Source: JAZLFH01 sp045615705
GTDB lineage: Bacteria > Bacillota > Clostridia > UMGS1883
NCBI GenBank assembly: GCA_045615705.1
Contig: JAZLFH010000009.1
Location: 1 to 30,244 of the forward strand
Length of the DNA: 30,244 bases
Direction of reading: 5' to 3'
The position numbers and the translations under genes were made by a program. The notes beneath the pieces were generated by a model that saw only the letters and a program-made list of their open reading frames with translations, was not told the origin of the DNA and ran no database searches. Of the stretch, positions 7,033-14,445 are shown piece by piece (within the stretch, counting starts at the first letter, position 1; every line of letters starts with the position of its first letter).

Positions 7033-9093
7033 ATGAAGATAACAAAATTTGAAATTAATCATTTTCGTGCATTAGAAAACTTTGTATTAACAATAGAGGA
7101 TGATCTGTCTGTTGTTATTGGTAAGAACAATACCGGAAAAACCTCGTTACTTAGTATTTTAGATAGATTTTTAGGCGAATCTAAGTCCTCGTTTGAATTT
7201 CATGATTTCAACAAGAAATATCTCGCAAGCAATTTTCCGTTTAACAAAGAGGTGACTCTTTCTGCTGAAGAATATAGTCCGTTTTATATTTCACTGAATA
7301 TATATATTGAATACAACGAAACGGATTATATTGGAAATTTGTCAAAAATATTTATGTCCTTGGATCCAAATGACAGAACTGCAATTATTCGATTTGAATA
7401 TGTAATGACATATGAATTATACTTAAATGCAGTAAATGATTATACTACATATTGTAGTAAAGCAAACAAAAAGAAACTCACCATCCGTGAATATATAGAA
7501 AAAAACCACTTAAAGTATTTTAAGCAAATAATTAAAAGCATTAATCCGGCTGGTATCAATGAATATGTTGAGATTAAAGATAAAAGTGATATTCAGCAAA
7601 TAATTAATTTCAAATACATCAAAGCCATTCGTGATGTAAATAATTTAGATGATGCCAAAGCTAAAAGTCAGACTTTATCAAAATTAGCTGTTAAATATTG
7701 TGAAGCAAGAAGACAGGAATTACTGGATGAAAGTTTGCTTGATGAGGTATTAAAAGAATCAGATGTAAAGTTAGATCAAAGTTATAAGAAAATTTTCAAA
7801 GATGTAATAACCGACATTGAACGCTTCTCGTATGGACAGGGAGAGGCAAAGTTATCAGTAAAATCCATGTTAAACGCATCTACTGTTATAAAAGAAAATG
7901 CGAATGTAGTATACAGCAAGGAAACCGAATTTCTGCCAGAAGAGTACAATGGATTAGGATATATGAATCTTTTTGCAATGATCTTTTACATAAACATTCA
8001 AATTGATGAATTTAGAAAGATTACAAAAGCTAATCAACTACCAGCAGATATAAATCTACTATATATTGAAGAACCGGAAGCTCACACCCATCCTCAAATG
8101 CAGTATGTATTCATAAAAAATATTCAAGCAAAATTGCAGGAAGGTCGTAAAGGAAAAGAAGGCGATGAAGAAATAAATCTTCAAATGATTTTGTCATCTC
8201 ATTCGTCGCATATTGTGTCGCAAAGTGATTTTGAAAAAATTAAGTTCTTCTATCGTGAAAATGATGCTGTATATTCAAAAAACCTGTCTGATTTAAAAAT
8301 AGAAATGACAAACACCGGAACAGATGGTGAAAGCCGCTTCAGATTTTTGAAGCAGTATTTAACATTGGAGCGTTCTGAAATGTTCTTTGCAGATAAGGTT
8401 GTTTTTGTTGAAGGTGATACAGAAAGAATACTAATAAATGCAATGATGATGAAAACCGATATTGCCAACAAAGATGTAAAGGGGTATGTGCCATTGATGT
8501 CTCAAAATATATCTGTTGTTGAAGTTGGTGCATATTCTCATGTGTTTGATGAATTTATCTGTTATTTAGGGATTAAAGCATTGATAATAACTGATATTGA
8601 TTCAACAAAAGAACAAGTTTCTTCTAATGGGAAAAGATATTACAAAGCTTGCAAAGTATCTTCCGGAGAAAGAACCAGTAACGCCTCTTTGAATCACTAC
8701 TTTAATGATGTGCCGTTTGTGGAATTAAAAGCATTAAAGAAATCAGATAAGGTTTTGGCAAAAAATAAAGAAGGTAAATGGGAACCTGATTCAAAGGGAT
8801 TGGTGAGAATTGCTTACCAAACAATGCAAAATCGGTACCAAGCCAGAAGCTTTGAAGATGCCTTTATTAATTGCAATTATGAATTTATTAAACAGCACAA
8901 AGATGATTTTAAAGGATTAAAAAACAGAGATAAAATCAAAGATAGCAAGGTCTCCTATTACGATATAGCAGATAAATGCATTGATAAGAAAAGCGACTTT
9001 GCTATGGATATTCTGTATTTTAGCAATGACGATTTTTCAAATTGGATAATACCGGAATATATTAAGGAGGGGTTAGAATGGCTGGCGAAGTAA
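7033..9093 (+). CDS. gajA: GajA-like OLD family ATPase-TOPRIM nuclease (Gabija)
   Basis: 686 residues. N-terminal ABC/SMC-type ATPase: Walker A GKNNTGKTS (30-38), Walker B LLYIEEPEAHTHPQ (about 342-355) and an LSSHSSHIVS H-loop. The C-terminal TOPRIM domain has VFVEGDTE (about 457-464) and LIITDIDS (about 517-524). An OLD nuclease followed by a UvrD-like helicase is the Gabija arrangement, in which GajA nicks DNA and is relieved from inhibition when nucleotides are depleted. The protein is about 100 residues longer than the studied B. cereus GajA (about 578 by memory). It begins 8 bp after the S subunit and overlaps gajB, so Gabija is built into the R-M operon. Another OLD-helicase system is possible. 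Confidence 0.82.
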   Translation: MKITKFEINHFRALENFVLTIEDDLSVVIGKNNTGKTSLLSILDRFLGESKSSFEFHDFNKKYLASNFPFNKEVTLSAEEYSPFYISLNIYIEYNETDYIGNLSKIFMSLDPNDRTAIIRFEYVMTYELYLNAVNDYTTYCSKANKKKLTIREYIEKNHLKYFKQIIKSINPAGINEYVEIKDKSDIQQIINFKYIKAIRDVNNLDDAKAKSQTLSKLAVKYCEARRQELLDESLLDEVLKESDVKLDQSYKKIFKDVITDIERFSYGQGEAKLSVKSMLNASTVIKENANVVYSKETEFLPEEYNGLGYMNLFAMIFYINIQIDEFRKITKANQLPADINLLYIEEPEAHTHPQMQYVFIKNIQAKLQEGRKGKEGDEEINLQMILSSHSSHIVSQSDFEKIKFFYRENDAVYSKNLSDLKIEMTNTGTDGESRFRFLKQYLTLERSEMFFADKVVFVEGDTERILINAMMMKTDIANKDVKGYVPLMSQNISVVEVGAYSHVFDEFICYLGIKALIITDIDSTKEQVSSNGKRYYKACKVSSGERTSNASLNHYFNDVPFVELKALKKSDKVLAKNKEGKWEPDSKGLVRIAYQTMQNRYQARSFEDAFINCNYEFIKQHKDDFKGLKNRDKIKDSKVSYYDIADKCIDKKSDFAMDILYFSNDDFSNWIIPEYIKEGLEWLAK

Positions 9094-10676
9094 ACTCCCA
9101 CCTTGATAAAATTTTCGAAAAAATTGATAACCATAAAAATTTTGTGGTCAACGGTGGTGCTGGTAGTGGAAAAACATATGCACTAATTCAGTCCTTGAAA
9201 CATATATTTTCTAATAACCCAAAGGCTAGAGTTGCGTGCATCACTTACACAAATGTAGCAGTCAATGAAATTAGAGAAAGAGTCCCTTTTGAAGGTTTAT
9301 TTGTTGATACTATACATAACTTTGTTTGGGAACTAATCAGAAATTATAAAGTCAATTTAACTTCTGCTATCGTTGACCTTGTTTCGAGCGAAAAAGAATC
9401 AAAAGGAACTGGCATTAAATATTCTGGAGAGCAAGAAATAACACATGATAATTATCATCCTGAAACCATTGAATATAAGGAATACTTAAAAGTAGAAGAA
9501 GGCATTATCTCTCATGATGAAGTATTGAAGTTAGGCAAGTTCCTATTTGAAAAATATCCATTAATAAATAAGATTTTGGCAGATAAGTATGATTATATTT
9601 TTGTAGATGAATATCAAGATACCAGCATTTTGATAATTTCTTTGTTGTTAGAAACATTTATTAGCAACAATCCCAAAACACTAATTGGGTTGTTTGGAGA
9701 TCCGATGCAATCAATATATGGAACCGGTATTGGAGATGTCCAAAAATATATTAATAACGGTGTATTGGATGAGATTGTGATTGAAGGAAATCGGCGTTGC
9801 TCCGAGAATGTGATCAAACTATTAAATAGAATAAGAACGGATATTACACAAACTCCTGAAAATTCGAACTTAGTAGGCAATGTCACATTCTTATATTCAT
9901 ATAACAATACGGACATTGATATTGTAAAGCAACAACCTATATTTGAAAAATGGGATTTTGATGATTTTGAAAACACAAAGGAATTGTATTTAACACATCG
10001 TTTAATATCCCATAGGTACAACTTTCAATCTTTTTTGTCTGCATATACAAACACAGATAGAATTTTTGGAGATTCCACCGACAAACTAATTTCTCATTTA
10101 CTAAAGCTTCAAGAAATGATTCAATTATATCAAACAAAGAAATATTATGAATTTATAAAATTAGCCGATTATAAAATATTCTATCATAAAGATAAACAAG
10201 AACTCTATGATAAAATCCAAACTCTTTCAAATATGAAAGAAGTAACTGTTCAGAAAATGATGCAATTTGCACATGACTCAAAAATTTGTCTTATTGATGA
10301 TAAGCTTAAACAGTTTGCTATTGATCATGAAGATCTATATGCTCAGGTAATGAATATTAAATATAATGAACTTGTTAATCTATATGAATACATTAACAGA
10401 CACTCACCGTATTCTACTCAACATGGTATTAAAGGTGCTGAATTTAACGATGTGTTTGTGATACTAGACAATGGAAACTGGAACCTTTATAATTTTGAGC
10501 AATTGCTCGGAACGATGCGAAACAAAAACATATATGACAGAACCCACAAGTTGTTCTATGTCAGTTGCTCTAGAGCTAAAAGAAACTTGGTTGTTTATTG
10601 CCCTAACTTTAAGGAGAGTATGACGGCAAAAGCCGAAGAGTGGTTTGGTAAAGAAAATATGATTATGATACAATGA
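9078..10676 (+). CDS. gajB: GajB-like UvrD family helicase (Gabija)
   Basis: 532 residues, superfamily 1A helicase. Motif I NGGAGSGKT (25-33), motif Ia CITYTNVAVNEIRERV, motif II YIFVDEYQDTS (about 174-184), motif III FGDPMQSIYG, motif IV GNRRC, motif V HGIKGAEFNDVFVI and motif VI KLFYVSCSRAKRNLVV are all visible, so it looks intact. In Gabija, GajB works with GajA and is thought to be activated by DNA ends. The start is ATG 9078, with AAGGAGGGG 4-13 nt upstream, inside the last codons of gajA. It is the last gene of the operon. No clear terminator is visible in the 57 bp before the convergent gene. Confidence 0.83.
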   Translation: MAGEVNSHLDKIFEKIDNHKNFVVNGGAGSGKTYALIQSLKHIFSNNPKARVACITYTNVAVNEIRERVPFEGLFVDTIHNFVWELIRNYKVNLTSAIVDLVSSEKESKGTGIKYSGEQEITHDNYHPETIEYKEYLKVEEGIISHDEVLKLGKFLFEKYPLINKILADKYDYIFVDEYQDTSILIISLLLETFISNNPKTLIGLFGDPMQSIYGTGIGDVQKYINNGVLDEIVIEGNRRCSENVIKLLNRIRTDITQTPENSNLVGNVTFLYSYNNTDIDIVKQQPIFEKWDFDDFENTKELYLTHRLISHRYNFQSFLSAYTNTDRIFGDSTDKLISHLLKLQEMIQLYQTKKYYEFIKLADYKIFYHKDKQELYDKIQTLSNMKEVTVQKMMQFAHDSKICLIDDKLKQFAIDHEDLYAQVMNIKYNELVNLYEYINRHSPYSTQHGIKGAEFNDVFVILDNGNWNLYNFEQLLGTMRNKNIYDRTHKLFYVSCSRAKRNLVVYCPNFKESMTAKAEEWFGKENMIMIQ

Positions 10677-10733
10677 AGAATAAAAACACATATTTGTACT
10701 AAGACATTCTACGTGGGGACTCTCAAAAACAAT

Positions 10734-11831
10734 CTACCCCCTCTTCACCCTACACATATTTTTAAGCATTTCCGTGGCGTCATCGGCGGTGATTTTACCG
10801 TCTTTGACGCTTTCTTTTATGCTATCTATTTCGCCTAAAATATCCCAATACTCATAGTTTGTGATAATGCCTTTATCTTGTTGTTTTCTTGCTCGTTCAT
10901 AGGTTCTGCGTGCTTCTATAAGATAAGGCGGCTTATTTTCTGCGTTTCGTTCGTTTCCGTGAGGGCCGACTTTACTGCAAGGTCTGCCTTTTTTGTCATT
11001 TGGAGCAGGACTGTCACAATATTTTTTATCAGCAGCTGTTGTAACCAAAAAGAACTCTTTACACCATTTGCAACGGCGGATAGAATGCCCTGTTGCTAAT
11101 GCCTTCATAAAATCCGAAACAATGAAACCAACCAAACTTATAAATTCATACCGTTCGGCTATTTGATATTTATTAGTATCCTTATTTACAAAAGTTGTGT
11201 ATTCGCATCTAGTCTGATGATTCAGAATAAATCTGACTTTTGGATTACCCATTTCTTCGTGAATTTCGTTTAATAATTCCTCATTACCGAAAAAATTATA
11301 AAAGGCTTTGCTGAATTCTTCGGGAGTTCGTTTCTTTACCTTATCCAAATATTCATCAATAAAAATAGAAAGAAATGTTTTATAATACATTATTTCATCA
11401 TAAATTCCTATCAATGCCTCTATTATATCGCTTACTTTTTCAAAATAATCATATGTTGCAACTGCAGTAAGATTCAATAAATATTCTTTTAGAGATTTAT
11501 AATCGGATTTTATATTAACATCTAATTCATTATACACAGGCAACAAAGAAAGGTATTTAAAATATATTCTGACACTTTTTAATGTGGTTTCAAAATTGTG
11601 TTTGGGTACAATTTTGAATTTATGACAATCTTTAATAAAACTTTCCCTTACCGACAATGCCAATTCACGAAGTTTATCAAGCTTTTCATCTGAAAGCAAA
11701 AGAATGTCACAACTCAACTGACCAAGTGGAAAGCGTTTATCACCTATTAAAACATATTTATCATAAAAGCAGACTGTAAAATTTATCAGCCTGTTTTCTT
11801 TTTCTTCTGCTCTTTTAACATGATACATCAT
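10734..11831 (-). CDS. Zinc-finger protein, probably DUF6076 family
   Basis: 365 residues on the minus strand, convergent with gajB. The C-terminal part has a compact metal-binding pattern, RRCKWCKEFFLVTTAADKKYC (a CxxC followed by a distant C), then a further Cys after NDKKGRP. This resembles the DUF6076 or CGNR-type zinc ribbon of gut Firmicutes proteins. The N-terminal two thirds are helical without a known motif. ATG ATG codons open the frame with GAGGT about 6 nt upstream on the minus strand, and a consensus promoter precedes it. Function is unknown. The position between the defence operon and xis suggests an accessory or regulatory role, but I cannot name one. Confidence 0.62.
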   Translation of the reverse strand: MMYHVKRAEEKENRLINFTVCFYDKYVLIGDKRFPLGQLSCDILLLSDEKLDKLRELALSVRESFIKDCHKFKIVPKHNFETTLKSVRIYFKYLSLLPVYNELDVNIKSDYKSLKEYLLNLTAVATYDYFEKVSDIIEALIGIYDEIMYYKTFLSIFIDEYLDKVKKRTPEEFSKAFYNFFGNEELLNEIHEEMGNPKVRFILNHQTRCEYTTFVNKDTNKYQIAERYEFISLVGFIVSDFMKALATGHSIRRCKWCKEFFLVTTAADKKYCDSPAPNDKKGRPCSKVGPHGNERNAENKPPYLIEARRTYERARKQQDKGIITNYEYWDILGEIDSIKESVKDGKITADDATEMLKNMCRVKRG

Positions 11832-11875
11832 AAAAATACCTCAATTCCACGATTGAAAAATCCCAATTCTGCAAT

Positions 11876-11896
11876 AAATGCAAAACGCTTGCATTT
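11876..11896. promoter_or_regulatory. Palindromic operator overlapping the -35 of the rightward promoter
   Basis: AAATGCAA (11876-11883) and TTGCATTT (11889-11896) form an 8-bp palindrome with a 5-bp centre. The right arm contains the -35 box TTGCAT of the promoter at 11889-11918, so a bound repressor would block it. A looser ATGCAA...TTGCAT pair occurs at 664-687 upstream of the Xer-like gene. Confidence 0.55.
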
Positions 11897-11918
11897 TGAT
11901 TTTTGGTTGTGTTATAAT
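11889..11918 (+). promoter_or_regulatory. Rightward promoter for the xis leader
   Basis: TTGCAT (11889-11894), 18-bp spacer, TATAAT (11913-11918) with an extended TGT just before it. The predicted start is near 11925, about 335 bp before the xis start codon, which leaves a long structured leader. Confidence 0.65.
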
Positions 11919-11940
11919 CACCCTACACCAATTATACACG

Positions 11941-11969
11941 ATATAAAAATAAAAGTCAATCGTGGATTT
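11941..11969 (-). promoter_or_regulatory. Leftward promoter of the zinc-finger gene
   Basis: On the minus strand: TTGACT (11969-11964), 17-bp spacer, TATAAT (11946-11941). It reads into the zinc-finger gene starting at 11831. The -35 lies in the right copy of the 10-bp inverted repeat. Confidence 0.7.
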
Positions 11970-12070
11970 ACAACTGAATATCAAACATCAAAATACATAA
12001 GCGATAATGCGAGCAAGGCTGCAAAGGCGCGATGACGGCGGATTAGAAATCCGCAAGAGCGATAAACTTC

Positions 12071-12187
12071 ATGCAGCAAAGCGGATTTGGCAATCCGCTT
12101 GCCACGACCGTTATTGCCGATAATGATACACCCGTCTTGAACTCGTCACTGAATTGGACGGCCGGTCACAAGAATGAGCGGAGGTGA
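12071..12187 (+). CDS. Possible 38-residue peptide in the xis leader
   Basis: An ATG-to-TGA frame of 38 codons encodes a peptide with a protein-like composition (NPLATTVIADNDTPVLNS, then NWTAGHKNERR). Upstream there is only a weak Shine-Dalgarno-like AAGAGCG. The frame continues upstream only to a TAG at 12044. I do not recognise the family. It may be a small leader peptide, a relic of a longer gene, or chance. Confidence 0.3.
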   Translation: MQQSGFGNPLATTVIADNDTPVLNSSLNWTAGHKNERR

Positions 12188-12261
12188 GATTCCTGTGAGG
12201 ATATGCCAATATCCGTTTTGGTGTTTCAGAAAACGATAACGGAAGTTAGGAGGTGCGTAAT

Positions 12262-12456
12262 ATGCAAGAAATTCCGTTATGGGAGAAAATGAATTTGACG
12301 TTGGAAGAGGCAGCGGCGTATTCAAATATCGGAATACACAAATTACGCACCTTGACCGACAGCGAAGACTGTGATTTTGTATTATGGGTAGGTAGCAAAA
12401 GGCTTATCAAAAAGAAGAAATTTCAAGAATTTATAGACAGGCAATATTCAATATAA
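12262..12456 (+). CDS. xis: Tn916-type excisionase
   Basis: 64 residues starting MQEIPLWEKMNLTLEEAAAY, followed by SNIGIHKLRTL and a basic end (GSKRLIKKKKFQEFID). This is the winged-helix Xis pattern of Tn916-like elements: a small basic DNA-bending protein that steers the integrase towards excision. AGGAGG (12248-12253) lies 8 nt before ATG 12262; the in-frame GTG at 12253 overlaps the Shine-Dalgarno and is rejected. It sits 100 bp upstream of int, the standard order. Confidence 0.88.
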   Translation: MQEIPLWEKMNLTLEEAAAYSNIGIHKLRTLTDSEDCDFVLWVGSKRLIKKKKFQEFIDRQYSI

Positions 12457-12463
12457 AATAAAT

Positions 12464-12538
12464 GCTCTGTATTCGTTGACTTAAAAGGACTAAAGTGATA
12501 TAATATCAGTAGCATAAAGGTCCTTTTCAATACAGAGC
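12464..12538. repeat. Nested inverted repeats around the int promoter
   Basis: The outer pair GCTCTGTATT (12464-12473) / AATACAGAGC (12529-12538) and the inner pair AAAAGGAC (12483-12490) / GTCCTTTT (12520-12527) are both exact. The int promoter's -35 lies between the left outer and inner arms and its -10 inside the inner pair. No T-tract follows, so a plain terminator is unlikely. A control site, or a structured transcript when reading through from xis, is more likely. Confidence 0.65.
12476..12504 (+). promoter_or_regulatory. Promoter of int
   Basis: TTGACT (12476-12481), 17-bp spacer, TATAAT (12499-12504) with an extended TGA. The predicted start is near 12511, about 46 nt before the int start codon. 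Confidence 0.8.
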
Positions 12539-12556
12539 GTTGGAAAGGAGAAACTT

Positions 12557-13789
12557 ATGGCTAATACAAAAAAGAGAATAGACAAAAACAGAACTGTTCT
12601 TAAAAAAGGAGAATCTCAAAGAGAAAACGGTACATATGCTTATCGTTGGCAGTCTGCTGATGGAAAAAGACATACCATCTATGCGAAAACTCTAAACGAA
12701 CTGCGTGAAAAAGAAGATGAAGTTAGCAGAGATATTCAAGATGGTATTAAAGCAGAAACCAGGCAAATAACGGTAAACCAAGTATTTGATGTGTGGTGCG
12801 ACTTAAAAAGAGGTATCAAGGACAACACACTCCAAAACTACAAGTATATGTATAATACTTTCGTAAGGCAAGGCTTTGGAAAATACAAAGTGTCGGCTGT
12901 TAAAAAGTCAGATGTTAAACGATTTTACAACAGGCTTGTTGATGACAGAGTTATGAAAGTTGCGACAATGGATGCGATACATAATATACTGCATCAGGTG
13001 TTTGATATGGCGGTAGATGATAATTATATCAGGACAAACCCTACCGACAAGATGTTAAAGGAATTAAAGCAATCGCATAACTTTGAACAGGAAAAAAGAA
13101 AAGCTCTTACAAAAGAAGAACAAACTATGTTTTTGGAATTCTTAAAAAGAAATCAAAAGTACAATCATTGGTATCCTGTGTTTGCGGTAATGCTCGGTAC
13201 CGGAATGAGAGTCGGTGAAATTACAGGCTTGCGTTGGTGCGATATTGACTTTGAATCATCGATGATTGATGTCAATCATACATTGGTATTCTACAAAAGA
13301 GATGGTGAAAATAGCTGTACCTATGCAATCAACACACCGAAAACAAAATCCGGTATAAGAAAAATTCCTATGATGGATATAGTCAAAGAAGCATTTATGC
13401 TTGAAAAGCAAAATCAAAAAGAGCTTGGGATAACATGCAGAGCATCTGTTGATTGCTATACAGACTTCATATTCATAAATAGGTTTGGCGATACACAAAA
13501 TCAAGGAACATTAAACAAAGCAATTCGCAGAATTATCAGAGATTGTAATGATGAGGTGCTACTGAGAGAAGAAGAAAATCCCGTCTTACTTCCGCACTTT
13601 AGTTGCCACTCGTTAAGGCATACATTCGCAACGAGAATGTGTGAAACGAATGTGAACATCAAGGTTATGCAAGATGTGTTGGGACACAAGGATATTCAAA
13701 CTACTATGAATATTTACACCGATGCAACGAATGAGTTTAAGACGAGAGAACTGAAAACTTTTGAGCAAAACTTAAAAGCGGTAATGTAA
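12557..13789 (+). CDS. int: Tn916/Tn1549-type tyrosine integrase
   Basis: 410 residues, the usual length of Tn916-family integrases. The N-terminal arm-binding domain (about 1-70, with the basic start KKRIDKNRTVLKKGESQ and an AYRWQSADGKRHTIYAKTL strand pattern) binds arm sites. A SAM-like core-binding domain follows (about 75-170), then the catalytic domain. Catalytic residues are visible: R in GTGMRVGEITGLRW, K in TPKTKSGIRKIP, H and R in HSLRHTFATR, H in LGHKDI and Y in TMNIYTDA. AAAGGAG lies 6 nt before the ATG. It would catalyse integration and, with Xis, excision; it reads outward to the right end of the element. Confidence 0.93.
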   Translation: MANTKKRIDKNRTVLKKGESQRENGTYAYRWQSADGKRHTIYAKTLNELREKEDEVSRDIQDGIKAETRQITVNQVFDVWCDLKRGIKDNTLQNYKYMYNTFVRQGFGKYKVSAVKKSDVKRFYNRLVDDRVMKVATMDAIHNILHQVFDMAVDDNYIRTNPTDKMLKELKQSHNFEQEKRKALTKEEQTMFLEFLKRNQKYNHWYPVFAVMLGTGMRVGEITGLRWCDIDFESSMIDVNHTLVFYKRDGENSCTYAINTPKTKSGIRKIPMMDIVKEAFMLEKQNQKELGITCRASVDCYTDFIFINRFGDTQNQGTLNKAIRRIIRDCNDEVLLREEENPVLLPHFSCHSLRHTFATRMCETNVNIKVMQDVLGHKDIQTTMNIYTDATNEFKTRELKTFEQNLKAVM

Positions 13790-13795
13790 ACGGAT

Positions 13796-13940
13796 TTACT
13801 CCATTTACGCCAAAACTTACGCCATTTAATGCAAACATTATGGAGGTTTATGAAAACTTATGTAAAAAGCAATATCAAACAAATGGCTAAACAGAAGGTT
13901 TTTGAAGGATTATGAAGATTTGTGTAAAAATCAAAAAGGT
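13796..13940. repeat. Right-end region: repeats typical of integrase binding, putative attR
   Basis: TTACTCCATTTA (13796-13807) and TTACGCCATTTA (13817-13828) are direct repeats 21 bp apart, two helical turns, and a looser inverted copy (AAATGGCTAA) lies near 13881. A second imperfect direct repeat links about 13848 (TTATGAAAACTTATGTAAAAA) with about 13910 (a TTATGAAGATTTGTG stretch followed by TAAAAATCAA). Such sites directly after int are typical arm-type sites. The exact junction with metG cannot be set without the left end. Confidence 0.55.
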
Positions 13941-13950
13941 AATCCCGACA

Positions 13951-14391
13951 ATGAAGCCGCTTGAAGCCCCCAAAAAGGAAGAAAGACCGAAATCTTCTGT
14001 TAAAGAGGAAAAAATAGATTTTTCAAAGGTTGAAATCGAGCCGTTGTTTAAAGATGAGGTTGATTTTGACACATTTTCAAAATCGGATTTTCGTGCGGTA
14101 AAGGTTTTAAAGTGCGAAGCGGTTTTAAAATCCAAGAAACTTTTACAGTTTACGCTTGATGACGGAACAGGCAAGGAAAGAACAATCCTTTCCGGAATTC
14201 ACGCATACTATGAGCCGGAAGAACTTGTCGGGAAGACATTAATCGCAATAACCAACCTTCCCCCAAGACAAATGATGGGAATTGACTCTTGCGGAATGCT
14301 TTTAAGTGCGGTTCATAAAGAAGAAGACGAAGAAAGACTCCATCTTCTTATGGTAGATAATCATATCCCCGCGGGGGCAAAGTTGTACTGA
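13951..14391 (+). CDS. metG: C-terminal tRNA-binding domain of methionyl-tRNA synthetase (metG 3' part)
   Basis: About 147 residues: a charged linker (KPLEAPKKEERPKSS) and then the OB-fold tRNA-binding domain of bacterial MetRS. The sequence runs DFDTFSKSDFRAVKVL, then GIHAYYEPEELVGKTLIAITNLPPR, MMGIDSCGMLLSA and PAGAKLY at the end, matching the end of clostridial MetG. The catalytic core is absent from this window. I infer that the element inserted into the linker and cut metG in two; the core should lie beyond the element's left end. ATG 13951 has AAAAAGG upstream; the frame is also open from ATG 13912 back to a TGA at 13903. A stand-alone Trbp111-like protein is the alternative. Confidence 0.75.
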   Translation: MKPLEAPKKEERPKSSVKEEKIDFSKVEIEPLFKDEVDFDTFSKSDFRAVKVLKCEAVLKSKKLLQFTLDDGTGKERTILSGIHAYYEPEELVGKTLIAITNLPPRQMMGIDSCGMLLSAVHKEEDEERLHLLMVDNHIPAGAKLY

Positions 14392-14403
14392 TAACTAAAC
14401 ATT

Positions 14404-14433
14404 AAATTGCCCTGCAAATGCAGGGCAATTTTT
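14404..14433 (+). terminator. Terminator after metG
   Basis: A perfect 12-bp stem, AAATTGCCCTGC / GCAGGGCAATTT, with an AAAT loop and a short T run. It lies directly before the pdxA ribosome binding site, so pdxA needs read-through or an upstream promoter. Confidence 0.85.
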
Positions 14434-14445
14434 AAAGGTGATAAT

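Larger units (their letters stand above)
11847..11975. repeat. Inverted repeat pair flanking the divergent promoter region
   Basis: CCACGATTGA (11847-11856) and TCAATCGTGG (11966-11975) are exact reverse complements. With flanking bases the match is 13 of 14 (AAWTCCACGATTGA). They enclose 109 bp carrying a rightward promoter and the -10 of a leftward promoter whose -35 overlaps the right copy. A second, smaller pair CACGAT/ATCGTG lies at 11947-11952 / 11969-11974. They could be operators or inversion sites. Confidence 0.6.
11919..12261 (+). other. Structured, GC-richer leader upstream of xis
   Basis: This stretch has no large gene. It has three good hairpins: GCGGATT/AATCCGC (12038-12054, 3-nt loop), AAGCGGATT/AATCCGCTT (12079-12100, TGGC loop) and GGATAT/ATATCC (12199-12214, GCCA loop). 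CGATAATG is repeated at 12002 and 12119. The base composition is visibly less AT-rich than the surrounding DNA. A 38-codon ORF (12071-12187) overlaps the second hairpin. It may be a regulatory leader for xis-int or a small RNA; no known RNA family was recognised. Confidence 0.45.
1..13900. mobile_element. Right-hand part of an integrated Tn916/Tn1549-type element carrying a defence island
   Basis: The right end is defined by a Tn916-like xis-int pair (12262-13789) followed by repeats typical of integrase binding and then by the 3' part of metG. Everything to the left is accessory: a DinD/Bro-like gene, a Xer-like recombinase, a SLOG protein, AbiE, a BcgI-like R-M pair, a Gabija-like pair and a zinc-finger gene. 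The left end and any conjugation genes lie outside the window, so it could be a full conjugative element, a mobilizable island or a remnant. The right boundary is approximate (about 13,850-13,950). Confidence 0.72.

Noticed and set aside
12253..12261. GTG 12253 as start of xis
   Set aside because: It overlaps AGGAGG; ATG 12262 gives the normal Xis length and spacing.
13796..13828. CRISPR-like repeats after int
   Set aside because: Only two copies with a 21-bp period and imperfect identity; better explained as integrase arm sites.
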